This document shows positions 17,534 to 27,194 of a stretch of DNA of 64,000 nt, one piece after another (the stretch's first letter is position 1; each line of letters begins with the position of its first letter). The stretch is from Microbulbifer hainanensis (lineage in GTDB: Bacteria; Pseudomonadota; Gammaproteobacteria; Pseudomonadales; Cellvibrionaceae). A model generated the notes under the pieces. It was not told the origin of the DNA and made no database searches. It worked only from the letters and a program-made list of their open reading frames with translations. The stretch lies in the NCBI RefSeq assembly GCF_014904735.1, contig NZ_JACZCR010000031.1, positions 203,805 through 267,804 on the forward strand, written 5' to 3'. The position numbers and the translations under genes were made by a program.

Positions 17534-18007
17534 TTAGCGGCGCTGGCTCAGGTCGATTTCCCCACGCTTGCGCACTGTTATCGACGGCAGTATTGACTTG
17601 CGCAGCCCCAGTTTTGCTTCCAGCTCATAGGGCACCGTTTCACTCTGGCTGCGGATCAGGTCCATGGCCGCGAAGATCGAACCCACCACACTCGCGGTGG
17701 CATCCACGACGATGTTGTCCTGGCTGTAAGGGGCAATAGGGGGCAGGTTACTCGAAGTTCCCGTGATGACCTTGTGGCCGGCGAGGCTCAGGGTGTAGTA
17801 GAGGCCGGATAGCGCCAGCTCGGAATTGTTGGGATTGAAGACCCTCAAATGGATGCGGAAACGCAGGTCGTTACCCGGACCCGCGGGCAGGGGTTCCAGC
17901 GCGGTGACCTCGACCTCGGGCTTCTGGAAATTCGGTGACAGAGCGGCGCAGCCGCCCATAAGCAGTGTCAGCAGCAGTGGTAACAGGAGGCGGAAAGATT
18001 TTGTCAC
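17534..18007 (-). CDS. LEA type 2 family lipoprotein
   Basis: A GTG start at 18007 is chosen because AAGGA lies six bases upstream and a lipoprotein signal (FRLLLPLLLTLLMGGC) follows at once; an in-frame ATG at 18052 would add 15 unneeded residues. The mature domain is a single LEA2/WHy beta-sandwich (about 35-140), with the hallmark FRIHLRVFNPNNSELALSGL. Bacterial members are outer-membrane or periplasmic lipoproteins of unclear function linked to desiccation or envelope stress. It is convergent with the GNAT gene and divergent from the M19 dipeptidase. Confidence 0.82.
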   Translation of the reverse strand: MTKSFRLLLPLLLTLLMGGCAALSPNFQKPEVEVTALEPLPAGPGNDLRFRIHLRVFNPNNSELALSGLYYTLSLAGHKVITGTSSNLPPIAPYSQDNIVVDATASVVGSIFAAMDLIRSQSETVPYELEAKLGLRKSILPSITVRKRGEIDLSQRR

Positions 18008-18096
18008 AAATGATCCTTGGCGGTTTCCCAATTGGTTATTGTCGTTAATCATACCGTCGGGATAATGGCGCTTCTAATAAGAAACGGCCGTACCCC

Positions 18097-19269
18097 ATGA
18101 AAAAACTCCTCGTAGTTCTGACCCCGCTTGTCCTGATTTTGTTCGCCGGCTGGAAATGGCTGCTGGTGCCCGGCATTGAAAAGGGGCAGAACCAGCGTAT
18201 TGGCCCTGCCGAATATCCTCCGGTCTCCGCGCAGACTGCGGCGCTGCACCGGAAACTGCTGATCGGTGACCTGCACGCGGATAGCTTCCTGTGGGGCCGG
18301 GATCTGGGTGAAGAAAAAGACTACGGCCACGTTGATCTGCCGCGCGCGCGGCGCGGCAACCTCGGCATGCAGGTGTTCACTGCCGTGACGAAATCGCCGC
18401 GCGGACAGAATTACAACAGGAATTCCAGCGAGGCGGACGACAACATCACGCTACTCGCCGTTGCCGAGGGTTGGCCGCCGCGCACCTGGGACAGCCTGCT
18501 ACAGCGCGCCCTGTATCACGCCGAGCGCGTTACCCGGCTGGCAACGCGGGTGCCGGAGCAGCTGGCGCTGGTGCGCAGTGCCGCTGACTTGCGCGGGGTA
18601 TTGGGCAAGCGGGCCCACGGCAGCGAGCAGATTGCCGCAATTCTCGGCATAGAGGGCTCGCACCCGCTAGAGGGCAGAGTGGAAAACATCGGCGTGCTCT
18701 ACGACGCGGGATTCCGGGTGATGGGGCTGCAGCATTTCTTCGACAATGCCCTGGGCGGCTCGCTGCACGGCGAGAGCGGGGCGGGCCTCACCGACTTTGG
18801 CCGCGCCGCGGTGCAGGAAATGGACCGGCGCGGCATCGTGATCGATGTGGCGCATTCCTCCGAGCAGGTGGTGCGCGATGTGCTGGCAACAGCAGAGCGG
18901 CCTGTAATCCTTTCCCACACCGGCCTCAAGGGGATGTGCGATTCCCCGCGCAATATCAGCGATGCACTGATGCAACAGATTGCCGCCCGCGGCGGCCTGG
19001 TCGGCGTGGGTTACTGGAAAGGCGCTGTCTGTGACGACAGCCCGGCACATATTGTCAAGACCATTCGCTACGCCATCGATCTGCTGGGGGTGGACCACGT
19101 GGCGCTGGGATCCGATTACGACGGCAGTGTGGCAACCGCGTTTGATGTCAGTGAGCTCGACCTGCTGACCGGCGAGATGTTGAAGCAGGGCTTTACCAAA
19201 GAGGAAATCCGTCGCGTGATGGGGCAAAACATGCGCGACTTCTTCCTCGCCCAGTTGCCCGCATCCTGA
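18097..19269 (+). CDS. Membrane dipeptidase, peptidase family M19
   Basis: The protein has 390 residues with an N-terminal membrane anchor or signal (LLVVLTPLVLILFAGWKWLL). Zinc ligands of the amidohydrolase barrel are visible: LIGDLHADSF (HxD), LGIEGSHPLEG (bridging Glu), IDVAHSS and LSHTG (His), and GSDYDG (Asp). It hydrolyses dipeptides, often including D-amino acid residues, in the periplasm. It is monocistronic as far as can be seen. Confidence 0.92.
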   Translation: MKKLLVVLTPLVLILFAGWKWLLVPGIEKGQNQRIGPAEYPPVSAQTAALHRKLLIGDLHADSFLWGRDLGEEKDYGHVDLPRARRGNLGMQVFTAVTKSPRGQNYNRNSSEADDNITLLAVAEGWPPRTWDSLLQRALYHAERVTRLATRVPEQLALVRSAADLRGVLGKRAHGSEQIAAILGIEGSHPLEGRVENIGVLYDAGFRVMGLQHFFDNALGGSLHGESGAGLTDFGRAAVQEMDRRGIVIDVAHSSEQVVRDVLATAERPVILSHTGLKGMCDSPRNISDALMQQIAARGGLVGVGYWKGAVCDDSPAHIVKTIRYAIDLLGVDHVALGSDYDGSVATAFDVSELDLLTGEMLKQGFTKEEIRRVMGQNMRDFFLAQLPAS

Positions 19270-19320
19270 GTGCCTGGTGTGGCGCCGTGCTTCTGAATTA
19301 ACTGTCGCCTGCCGCGCCAC

Positions 19321-20385
19321 ATGGGGCGGCAGCATCGGCAGCCGCCACGCCGCGGGAAATCATCAGCTATAAACAGGGTTGGTTCCAGCTACCGGAATGC
19401 CTTCAGCCCCGTGATCGCCGATTGTCTAGCCGCCATTTCTACAGTGTTTCCCCGCATTTACCCGTTGGTGCAAAAAGAGGGGGAAGATAAAAACGCCCTG
19501 CAGGAAATCGCCCCGGAAACGGTTTCCAAGGCGGCGGATACCGTGTTGGGTTCGCTGGACAATATCTGGGAAAATTTCCTCGCCCACACGCCCTATATGA
19601 TCGCCGGTCTGATGGTGCTGCTGTTCACCGGCGTTGTTGTGTTCGTGATGCGCCGTTTCGGCCGCCACTTCTTCCGCCGCACCACCTCGCGCAAATCCCT
19701 GCAGGATCTGCTGGTACGTCTGCTGACTATCGCCACCTGGATACTGGGGTTGCTGTTCGCTGCCATGGTGCTGATCCCCGGCCTGACGCCGGCCAAGATG
19801 CTGGGCGCCGTGGGGCTCTTCTCGGTGGCGGTGGGGTTCGCGTTCAAGGATATCTTCGAGAACTTTTTCGCCGGCATCCTGATCCTGTGGCACTTTCCGT
19901 TTGAAGAGGGCGATGTGATTGAATGCGAGGATATTGTGGGGCGGGTGGAGTCGGTCGAGGTGCGCAATACGACTATTCGCCGCGTCACCGGGGAACTCGT
20001 AATAGTGCCCAATTTGTTCCTGTTCAAAAATCCCTGCCACATACTGACCAACCGGAGAAAGAGGCGGACGTCGGTCGTCGCGGGAATCGCCTACAGTGAA
20101 GACGTCAACACTGCCGTGAAAGTCATAAAAGAGGCTGTGTCAGTCTGTAAGACCGTGCGCGACGATGAGCCATTGCAGGTTTTCCCGGCGGGATTCGGCG
20201 AAAGCAGTATCAATATCGAAGTTACCTGGTGGACGGGTTCCACACCCTTCGCCATGCGCGAGTCTCACGGTGAAGTGGTAGCGGCCATCAAGTACGCGCT
20301 GGACGAAGCGGGTATAGAAATTCCGTTCCCGTACCGGACGCTGACTTTCAAGGAGCCCCTGCGGGTGAAGGGGGAGGGACCCTGA
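19321..20385 (+). CDS. Small-conductance mechanosensitive channel, MscS family
   Basis: Up to 354 residues. Three membrane segments at about 95-190 lead into the pore helix and upper beta domain: MLGAVGLFSVAVGFAFKDIF, then LWHFPFEEGDVIECEDIVGRVESVEVR and the IVPNLFLFKNP segment, all MscS hallmarks. It opens under membrane tension and releases solutes on osmotic downshock. The first 50-60 residues from ATG 19321 are not hydrophobic or family-like, so a later GTG or TTG start (19411-19470) is quite possible. Confidence 0.85.
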   Translation: MGRQHRQPPRRGKSSAINRVGSSYRNAFSPVIADCLAAISTVFPRIYPLVQKEGEDKNALQEIAPETVSKAADTVLGSLDNIWENFLAHTPYMIAGLMVLLFTGVVVFVMRRFGRHFFRRTTSRKSLQDLLVRLLTIATWILGLLFAAMVLIPGLTPAKMLGAVGLFSVAVGFAFKDIFENFFAGILILWHFPFEEGDVIECEDIVGRVESVEVRNTTIRRVTGELVIVPNLFLFKNPCHILTNRRKRRTSVVAGIAYSEDVNTAVKVIKEAVSVCKTVRDDEPLQVFPAGFGESSINIEVTWWTGSTPFAMRESHGEVVAAIKYALDEAGIEIPFPYRTLTFKEPLRVKGEGP

Positions 20386-20495
20386 GGTACCGTTTATGCA
20401 CGGCTGTCCCGGCACCTGGCGCAGATTTCAATATCATGGTCTAGGCTGACAGGAGTACCCACAGGACTGAGCTTGACTACCTAGCCGAGACAACT

Positions 20496-21953
20496 ATGAA
20501 GCCTCTCTCGTATGTTGCTTGTACGCTGTTACTTGCGGTTGCCGCCTTCAGCTCCTTCCCCTCCGTCGCTGTCAATTCAGCAAGCTCAACGAAGCTGTCA
20601 CTACCAGACTCAAATGCGACTCCACACCCGGAATATGTCAAAGCGCTCGCAAGAGCCGCCTACATCTGGGGCTGGCCCATGGTCAATATGATCAATCGTC
20701 GCAGCAAGATTACACAGGCGCCGGAACCCGGCCTGTTGGATGGTGTGCTGCCGGTCGCGCCGCGGGGACAAATTGGCATGCTGCACGATTACATCACCCC
20801 CGGTGAGCGGTTTGTGGTGTGTCCCAACCAGGATGTCGTTTATGGACTCGGTTTCTTCGACCTGGATAAAGAGCCGGTGGTTATCCAGGTGCCGGACTTT
20901 GGCGATCGTTTCTGGGTCTATGCGCTGTATGACGCCCGTACTGACCAATTTGGTGAACTCGGAAAGCCTTACGATACCAAGCCGGGCTTCTATCTCCTCG
21001 CAGGGCCCGGCTGGAAGGGTAAAGTGCCTGACGGGATCACCGGCGTCGTGCGATCTTCCACCTCACTGGCGAACGCGATTCCCAGGGTCTTTATGAACGA
21101 TACCGACAAAGATCGTGAGGCCATCCAATCTGTAATCGACCAGGTTGTCGTTTACCCGCTGACAGAGTTCGACGGGAAGATGAAATCAATTGACTACAGC
21201 GAAGCACCTGACATCCCTAACCCGGAAAAGTCTGGATCGACAGAAACCAAGTGGGTCGTGCCGGAGAAGTTCTTTGATCAGCTCCCGGAAGTATTGAGAA
21301 TCGTGCCACCGCTGCCTGGCGAAGAGGCACTTTACGCGCAGTTCCGCTGGTTGGTGGGAATACTCGAGAAGGATCCAGAGCTTAAAAAGGCCGCGATCCA
21401 GGAGGCGATAGCGACGGAGAAAGAGGTCATCGCGCCATTTTTCCACTGGAAACACAACGGTAAGCCTGCCGGTAACAACTGGAATCGCTCGGTCAACAAT
21501 GCCCAGTGGGGGCTCGACTATTACGACCGCACCGGCACGGCGAAGTCGAATATGTTCGACAACCGACCCAATGAAACGCAGTACTTTTATACCGACTTTG
21601 ACACCTCAGGCCAGAAGCTTGACGGGTCAAAGACTTATGCCATCACTTTCGCAAAGGGGCAGGAACCTCCGGTCAATGGGTTCTGGTCTTTGACGCTTTA
21701 CAACAAAAATCACTTCTTCAGTGACAACCCACTGAAACGCTATTCACTGGGCACGAAAAATAGTGACCTGAAGCGCAACAAAGATGGCTCCCTTACGATA
21801 TACGCCGGTGCTACCTCCCCGGGCAAGGACAAGGAAAGTAATTGGCTGCCGGCGCCTAAGGAGCCGTTCTCCCTGTACATTCGCGCATACTGGGGCAGGA
21901 CACCAATTCTCGACGGCTCATGGGGGCCTCCTAAGGTCGAAGTCGTCAAGTAA
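20496..21953 (+). CDS. DUF1254/DUF1214 domain secreted protein
   Basis: The protein has 485 residues with a signal peptide ([20 protein letters not shown]). The DUF1254 domain covers about 45-190 ([50 protein letters not shown]), and DUF1214 lies in the C-terminal third ([20 protein letters not shown], then YIRAYWG near the end). This two-domain architecture is common in periplasmic proteins of unknown activity. Confidence 0.92.
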   Translation: MKPLSYVACTLLLAVAAFSSFPSVAVNSASSTKLSLPDSNATPHPEYVKALARAAYIWGWPMVNMINRRSKITQAPEPGLLDGVLPVAPRGQIGMLHDYITPGERFVVCPNQDVVYGLGFFDLDKEPVVIQVPDFGDRFWVYALYDARTDQFGELGKPYDTKPGFYLLAGPGWKGKVPDGITGVVRSSTSLANAIPRVFMNDTDKDREAIQSVIDQVVVYPLTEFDGKMKSIDYSEAPDIPNPEKSGSTETKWVVPEKFFDQLPEVLRIVPPLPGEEALYAQFRWLVGILEKDPELKKAAIQEAIATEKEVIAPFFHWKHNGKPAGNNWNRSVNNAQWGLDYYDRTGTAKSNMFDNRPNETQYFYTDFDTSGQKLDGSKTYAITFAKGQEPPVNGFWSLTLYNKNHFFSDNPLKRYSLGTKNSDLKRNKDGSLTIYAGATSPGKDKESNWLPAPKEPFSLYIRAYWGRTPILDGSWGPPKVEVVK

Positions 21954-22170
21954 CGTATTGGCGTTAGTTGTGGCTGGGGTCGCAATGGGGGCAGTCCCGG
22001 GCCGCTGCCCGCGACCTCCATTTTCCTCTGGGCTGCTCCATAGGCGGTCGATCAATGGTTTGCAAAGATCGATTAATTGCGCGCTCACCTTAGAGGAACC
22101 ACTAGAGTTGCAGGATAAGCGCGGCTGGGGCAATTCCCCTACTGAACCGCACGTCAGCTTGAGGTGGTGA

Positions 22171-22197
22171 CTGCGCCCGCCGTTTCGGCAGGCGCAG
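22171..22197. terminator. Strong hairpin 3' of maiA, no T run
   Basis: CTGCGCC-C-GCCG / CGGC-A-GGCGCAG with a TTT loop lies 17 bp beyond the maiA stop. The rest of the 260-bp gap between the DUF1254 gene and maiA shows nothing recognisable. Lack of a T run makes a simple rho-independent terminator uncertain. Confidence 0.4.
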
Positions 22198-22213
22198 CAA
22201 GGGGGTGTGCTAG

Positions 22214-22843
22214 TTAAAGTGTGCTGTCCGGCTGGTTCTCCGGGCGGGCATCAACAAATGCGGGAATTTCCGCGCACGCCAACATGATCCGGTGAATGGC
22301 CGGGTACTCGGCGATATCCATACCGAAACGCTCGGCGCTGTAAATTTGCGGAATCAGGCAGCACTCGAACAGGCCCGGTGCATCGCCGGCGGCGAAGGGC
22401 TGTGGATCCAGCTGTTGCTCCAGCGCGCAGAAGCCCTCGTGAATCCAGTGGCGGATCCAGCCGGTTTTCTCTTCGTCGCTGATGCCCAGTTCGGATTGCA
22501 GGTAGCGCAGCACGCGCAGGTTCTGGATTGGCTGTATGTCGATGGCCGCGTTGTAGGCGAGGGCGCGGACACGCGCGCGCGCCAGAGGGTCGGCCGGCAG
22601 CAGGGCGGGTTGCGGGTGTGTCTCATCGAGCCATTCCAGAATCGCCAGCGACTGGGTCAACACCTTGTCGCCATCGACGAGGGCGGGCACCAGCCCCTGG
22701 GGGTTCAATGCGCGGTAGGCTTCCTCGCGCTGTTCGTTTTTCAGCAGGTTAACCGGAAGGTAGTCGTAATCCAGGCCTTTCAGGTTCAGGCCGATGCGTA
22801 CGCGGTAGCTGGCGGAGGAGCGAAAGTAGCCGTGTAATTCCAT
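22214..22843 (-). CDS. maiA: Maleylacetoacetate isomerase
   Basis: The 209-residue protein is a zeta-class GST. The N-terminal thioredoxin domain has the diagnostic SSASYRVRIGLNLKGL (SSxxxRVRIaL) and NPQGLVPAL; the C-terminal helical domain holds ALEQQLDPQPFAAGD. It isomerises maleylacetoacetate to fumarylacetoacetate with glutathione as cofactor in homogentisate breakdown. It is the last gene of the minus-strand hmgA-fah-maiA unit, 41 bp after fah. Confidence 0.94.
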   Translation of the reverse strand: MELHGYFRSSASYRVRIGLNLKGLDYDYLPVNLLKNEQREEAYRALNPQGLVPALVDGDKVLTQSLAILEWLDETHPQPALLPADPLARARVRALAYNAAIDIQPIQNLRVLRYLQSELGISDEEKTGWIRHWIHEGFCALEQQLDPQPFAAGDAPGLFECCLIPQIYSAERFGMDIAEYPAIHRIMLACAEIPAFVDARPENQPDSTL

Positions 22844-22884
22844 GTGCTATTCCTTGGTCTCTTATTCTGTTGCGGGAGTGAGTT

Positions 22885-23871
22885 TTATTGGGGGTTGATG
22901 TATTGCACCACCTGCTGGTCGATGCTGCCGAAAATACTCTCGTTATTCTCGTTGTACATACTGATCTGGATCCGGTCGCCGAACCGCATGAACGGCGTGA
23001 CCGGTTTGCCGTCGGCAATAATTTCCAACATGCGCACTTCCGCCAGGCAGCAGGAGCCGGAGGAGCGATCGACATTGGAGACTGTGCCGGAGCCGATGAT
23101 GGTGCCGGCGCCCAGAGGCCGGGATTTTGTCGCGTGAGCGATCAGCTGCGGAAAATTGAATGTCATGTCCACGCCGGCATTGGGGGAACCGACTTTCTCG
23201 CCATTCAGTACGGCGTGCAAGTCCAGGTGCACCTTACCGTCGCGCCAGTGGTGGCCGAGCTCGTCAGGGGTCACCGCGACGGGGGAAAAGGCGCTGGAGG
23301 GCTTCGACTGGTAGAAACCGAATCCCTTGGCCAGTTCGCCGGGAATCAGGTTGCGCAGCGACACATCGTTGACGAGCATCACCAGGCGGATATGGTCCTC
23401 GGCGCTGCCGGCATCGATCCCCATGGGCACGTCGCCGGTAATCACCGCCACCTCGGCCTCAAAATCGATGCCCCAGTCCACGCTCGCCATGGCGATATCC
23501 CCGGTGGGCGCGAGGAATGTGTCCGAGCCGCCCTGGTACATCAGCGGATCAGTCCAGAAGGATTCCGGCATCTCAGTGCCGCGGGCGCGCCGTACCAGTT
23601 CCACATGATTGACGTAGGCACTGCCGTCGGCCCAGTGGAAAGCGCGGGGCAGGGGACTGTGGCAGTCGCCGGTATCAAACGGAAAACTGGTGACCTCACC
23701 GTTTTGCAGGGCGTCGAAGCGGGCCTGCAGTTTGGGCGCGGTGGTTTCCCAGTGGTCCAGGGCCGCCTGCAAGGTCGGGGCGATATCGGCGGCTCCGCAG
23801 TAGCGGGTCAGGTCCCGGGAGACCACGATCAGTTCACCGTCGCGGCCCTTGTTCAGTGAGGCTAGCTTCAT
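22885..23871 (-). CDS. Fumarylacetoacetate hydrolase family protein
   Basis: The protein has 328 residues from ATG 23871, chosen because AAGGA lies six bases upstream; a 19-residue extension lacks one. The FAH domain has metal-binding acidic residues in DWGIDFEAEVAVITGDVP, plus LVMLVNDVSLRNLIP and LGAGTIIGSGTVSN. In this operon it should split fumarylacetoacetate into fumarate and acetoacetate, the last step of tyrosine catabolism. It belongs to the shorter single-domain FAH type, not the 420-residue animal-type FahA. Confidence 0.9.
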   Translation of the reverse strand: MKLASLNKGRDGELIVVSRDLTRYCGAADIAPTLQAALDHWETTAPKLQARFDALQNGEVTSFPFDTGDCHSPLPRAFHWADGSAYVNHVELVRRARGTEMPESFWTDPLMYQGGSDTFLAPTGDIAMASVDWGIDFEAEVAVITGDVPMGIDAGSAEDHIRLVMLVNDVSLRNLIPGELAKGFGFYQSKPSSAFSPVAVTPDELGHHWRDGKVHLDLHAVLNGEKVGSPNAGVDMTFNFPQLIAHATKSRPLGAGTIIGSGTVSNVDRSSGSCCLAEVRMLEIIADGKPVTPFMRFGDRIQISMYNENNESIFGSIDQQVVQYINPQ

Positions 23872-23970
23872 CGTTGTTCCTTTCCTTGTGGTGCTGGTAT
23901 CAGGCTGTCCCGCGACAGGGGCAGGCATTGCCGTTGCGAATTCGAATAGGGTTCGGGCGGAGAGTGCCGT

Positions 23971-25101
23971 TTATTTGTTCGGCTGCGCCCAGCTGTTCAC
24001 GTACTCCGGTACTTCCACCGCGTGGGCGTCGGGCAATATGTCCCAGGGCGTACGGCTGTCGAGCATCACTGCCACTTCGTCGGTTTCCTTCTTCGCGTGG
24101 GCGGCGCCGGCGGCAAATGCCTTGGGGTGTGGACCGTGGGTAAAGCCCATCGGGTGCAGGGTCAACATGCCGGGATGAATATTGTCGCGGCTGAAGAATT
24201 CGCCGCGATGGTAAAAGATGAGTTCATCGAAGTCGTCGTTATTGTGGAAGAAGGGCACCTTGAGCGCGCCGGGATCGCTTTCGATCGGGCGGGGGACAAA
24301 AGTGCAGACCACAAATCTGCGCGCCACAAAGGTGGTGTGGGCAGAGGGTGGCAGGTGGTAGCGATGGCTCATCAGCGGGCGGATGTCGCGCCAGTTGATG
24401 CGCACGGCGAGGTTGTCACCCTTCCAGCCGATGGCGTCGAGCGGATTGAACGGATAGCTGATGGTGGAAATCTGCTGGCGCGCTTTCACCTGTACCTGCC
24501 AGGGATCCTCGGTTTGCTGGGCGTGGAAGAGCTCGTCCATGGCCGGCACGTCCAGCATGGCTGGATCGAAAATCGCGTGGGGGCCGGCGAGCCCCTTATC
24601 CGGCAGCTGAAAATGGCCTCCGGTGGCTTCCACCATCAGCAGCTCCAGTGGTTCTTCCGGTTCCAGTCGCCACAGGGTGCCGCGGGGCAACACGATATAG
24701 TCGCCATCGCGGATCTCCAGGTGACCGAAGTCGCAGAACAGATGGCCCCGGCCCTTGTGCACGAACAGCAACTGGTCGCCATCGGCGTTGCGTACCAGGT
24801 GATCCATGGCCTCGGAACAGGTCCACAGAGCGACCAGGCTGTCGCTGTTCTGCAATATGGGTTTGTGGTTCCACGGACTGTTACCGCTGTGGGTCATCTG
24901 CGTGCTATCGAACGCGTGGGGGCGCAGCGGGCCCTGGAATTCACTCCAGCCGGTGGGCGGGTGGCGGTGATAGAAGTGGGTGGCCGGGCCGAAAAAGCCC
25001 TCCTTGCCCATCTCCCGTTCGTAAGTGCCGTCGGGAAAGTCCGCGTGGGCCTGGCGACTGGTGTCACCTTCCATGCGCGGAAAGTTGATCCAGTTTTTCA
25101 T
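23971..25101 (-). CDS. hmgA: Homogentisate 1,2-dioxygenase
   Basis: The protein has 376 residues, the compact bacterial form. The double-cupin protein has an N-terminal cupin with LLFVHKGRGHLFCDFGHLEI and a C-terminal iron site in FFHNNDDFDELIFYHRGEF (His and Glu ligands) and FTHGPHP (His). It opens the ring of homogentisate with O2 to give maleylacetoacetate. It is first in the operon and is transcribed divergently from a MarR-type regulator. A 4-hydroxyphenylpyruvate dioxygenase gene is not in the window. Confidence 0.93.
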   Translation of the reverse strand: MKNWINFPRMEGDTSRQAHADFPDGTYEREMGKEGFFGPATHFYHRHPPTGWSEFQGPLRPHAFDSTQMTHSGNSPWNHKPILQNSDSLVALWTCSEAMDHLVRNADGDQLLFVHKGRGHLFCDFGHLEIRDGDYIVLPRGTLWRLEPEEPLELLMVEATGGHFQLPDKGLAGPHAIFDPAMLDVPAMDELFHAQQTEDPWQVQVKARQQISTISYPFNPLDAIGWKGDNLAVRINWRDIRPLMSHRYHLPPSAHTTFVARRFVVCTFVPRPIESDPGALKVPFFHNNDDFDELIFYHRGEFFSRDNIHPGMLTLHPMGFTHGPHPKAFAAGAAHAKKETDEVAVMLDSRTPWDILPDAHAVEVPEYVNSWAQPNK

Positions 25102-25296
25102 GGGCTTAACTCACTCTGGTTCTGCGCGGACGATGCCGCCGGATAGCAGCGCAAATAATTTGCGTCATATCGGCTTTTCGATACCAAAAATGGCGCGCAA
25201 AGCCGTATAATGCGCGACCGATTTTGTCTGATGACCTGCGCCATGCCGGGGAATCGCCGCGGAATGCCGGCATTCCGGAAAAATTCCGGGGAAAGT

Positions 25297-25334
25297 GGTT
25301 ACAATTGAAACCAATGTTAGTTACCTTTGTAACC
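25297..25334. promoter_or_regulatory. Inverted repeat operator upstream of marR/hmgA
   Basis: GGTTACAA at 25297-25304 and TTGTAACC at 25327-25334 are perfect inverted copies. A second overlapping repeat GTTAC-CTTT-GTAAC lies at 25320-25333. They are 38-75 bp before the marR-type gene in the divergent region with hmgA, where a MarR dimer would bind. Confidence 0.6.
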
Positions 25335-25371
25335 TGATTCAACCCGTGCAACAGCGAGTGCGTGAACCGCC

Positions 25372-25869
25372 ATGACAACTGATAACACCACCGCCACCGC
25401 GGCTCTGGCGCCAGACGATCTGCGCCTGGAAAAGTTTTTGCCATACCGCCTGTCGGTGCTCTCGAACCGGGTAAGTAACGCGATTGCCGATGCCTACGGG
25501 ACGCGTTTTCACCTAACGATTCCCGCGTGGCGGGTGATGGCCATCCTGGGGCGTTTCCCGGATATGTCTGCCGCCGACCTGGTGGAGCAGACGGCGATGG
25601 ACAAGGTGGCCATCAGCCGCGCCGTGTCGTCACTGTTGAAGAACGATTACATCACCCGCAGTGAGGATCCGGCCGATCGCCGTCGCCAGGTCCTGAACCT
25701 GTCGGAGCTGGGGCGGGACGTCTATGCGCGTATCGTGCCCCTGGCGCAGCAATACGAGGCCGACCTCATGTCCTCGCTCAGCATCGAAGAGCGCGGGCAA
25801 CTGGACAGCATTATAGAAAAGCTGATGGACCGCGCTCAGGCTTGGGCCGAACGCGGTCTGATCGATTGA
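25372..25869 (+). CDS. MarR-family regulator of homogentisate genes
   Basis: The 165-residue winged-helix protein has the MarR pattern: helical N-terminus, FPDMSAADLVEQTAMDKVAISRAVSSLLKN (recognition helix) at about 60-90, and the wing with EDPADRRRQVLNLSELG. Divergent placement next to hmgA and co-direction with the aminotransferase point to control of tyrosine/homogentisate catabolism. The nearby GGTTACAA/TTGTAACC repeat is its likely operator. Confidence 0.88.
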   Translation: MTTDNTTATAALAPDDLRLEKFLPYRLSVLSNRVSNAIADAYGTRFHLTIPAWRVMAILGRFPDMSAADLVEQTAMDKVAISRAVSSLLKNDYITRSEDPADRRRQVLNLSELGRDVYARIVPLAQQYEADLMSSLSIEERGQLDSIIEKLMDRAQAWAERGLID

Positions 25870-25890
25870 CGGACGAACAGGAGTATCCGC

Positions 25891-27081
25891 ATGTTTGAAC
25901 ATTTGAGCAGTCTTCCGCCGGATCCGATTCTGGGCCTGCTGGCCAGTTATCGCGCCGACGAAAATCCCAACAAAATCGATCTGGGGGTGGGCGTCTATAA
26001 AGACGAGTCCGGACACACCGCCGTACTGCAGGCGGTAAAAGAAGCCGAGACGCGCCTGCTGCAGGGCGAGGAAACCAAGGCCTATATCGGTCCTGCCGGT
26101 ACGCCGGGATTCAATACCGCCATGCAGGAGCTGATCCTGGGCGCGGACCATCCCGCGCTGCTGGCCAATCGCGTGCGCTCCGCACAGACACCGGGCGGCT
26201 GTGGTGCACTTCGCGTACTGGCAGAATTTACCAATCGCGCCAAGCCGGGCGCCACCATCTGGGTCAGCGACCCGACCTGGGCCAACCACGTGCCGCTGCT
26301 CGGTAACGCCGGTCTGCAGATCAAGAGCTATCCCTACTACGACCGCGCCACCAGCAGCCTGAAGTTCGATCAAATGGTCGACACGCTGAAGGATGTGGGC
26401 GAGGGCGACCTGGTATTGCTGCACGCATGCTGTCACAACCCTTGTGGCGCGGACCTGACCCGCGAGCAGTGGAAAGTGCTGGTGGAAATGGCGCAGAAGC
26501 AGGGTTTCACCCCTTACATCGATATGGCCTACCAGGGCTTTGGCGACAGCCTCGATGACGACGCCTGGGGCCTTCGCCTGATGGCGGCGTCAGTGCCAGA
26601 AATGCTGGTGGCGGCCTCCTGCTCCAAGAACTTTGGTCTCTATCGCGAACGCGTCGGCCTGGCGATGGCGATCTACAACGATGCAGCGGCGGCAGACAAG
26701 GGGCAGAGCCAGTTACTGAACGTCGTTCGCGGCAATTACTCCATGCCGCCGAACCACGGCGCAGCGGTTGTCGAGTCCATCCTGACCGATGCCAGCCTGC
26801 GTGCGAACTGGGAAGCGGAACTGACCGAGATGCGCGAGCGCATCAACGGCCTGCGCGCCGGTGTAGTGGAAAACCTCGCCGCGGCGGGTGCCGCCGGTGA
26901 CTTCAGCTTCATCCAGCGCCAGAAGGGCATGTTCTCCTTCCTCGGCATTTCCCCGGAGCAGGTGGAACTCCTGCAGAAGGAATACTCCATCTACATGGTC
27001 GACTCCAGCCGCATCAGCATTGCGGGCCTGAGTCAGGGTAATATGGAATATTTCTGCAAGGCGGTCGCCAGCATCCTGTAA
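25891..27081 (+). CDS. Aromatic amino acid aminotransferase (class I, AspC/TyrB type)
   Basis: The protein has 396 residues, the usual length. Class I PLP fold: opening PDPILGLLASYRADENPNKIDLGVGVY, substrate loop GPAGTPGFNTAMQEL, HACCHNPCGADLT with the cofactor Asn, and SCSKNFGLYRERVG with the catalytic lysine. It transfers the amino group of tyrosine or phenylalanine (or aspartate) to 2-oxoglutarate. Twenty-one bp after the MarR gene and opposite hmgA, the tyrosine to 4-hydroxyphenylpyruvate step is the likely role. Confidence 0.9.
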   Translation: MFEHLSSLPPDPILGLLASYRADENPNKIDLGVGVYKDESGHTAVLQAVKEAETRLLQGEETKAYIGPAGTPGFNTAMQELILGADHPALLANRVRSAQTPGGCGALRVLAEFTNRAKPGATIWVSDPTWANHVPLLGNAGLQIKSYPYYDRATSSLKFDQMVDTLKDVGEGDLVLLHACCHNPCGADLTREQWKVLVEMAQKQGFTPYIDMAYQGFGDSLDDDAWGLRLMAASVPEMLVAASCSKNFGLYRERVGLAMAIYNDAAAADKGQSQLLNVVRGNYSMPPNHGAAVVESILTDASLRANWEAELTEMRERINGLRAGVVENLAAAGAAGDFSFIQRQKGMFSFLGISPEQVELLQKEYSIYMVDSSRISIAGLSQGNMEYFCKAVASIL

Positions 27082-27093
27082 TATCTGCAGGTA

Positions 27094-27130
27094 TCCCGGG
27101 CGCGGGCGGGTAAACCCATCGCGCCCGGGA
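27094..27130 (+). terminator. GC-rich hairpin after the aminotransferase gene
   Basis: An 11-bp perfect stem TCCCGGGCGCG / CGCGCCCGGGA with a 15-nt loop lies 12 bp after the stop. No T run follows, so it may be a terminator of weak type or an mRNA-stabilising hairpin. Confidence 0.5.
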
Positions 27131-27194
27131 CTGAACGCAAAACTCGCCCACCGAGTTTTCAGCCGCGTTGTTAACCTTGAAGTAAGAGCCGAAA

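Noticed and set aside
22888..25146. Plus-strand open frames of 323 and 374 codons
   Set aside because: They run opposite the fah and hmgA genes, both with strong family motifs; the plus-strand translations are low complexity.
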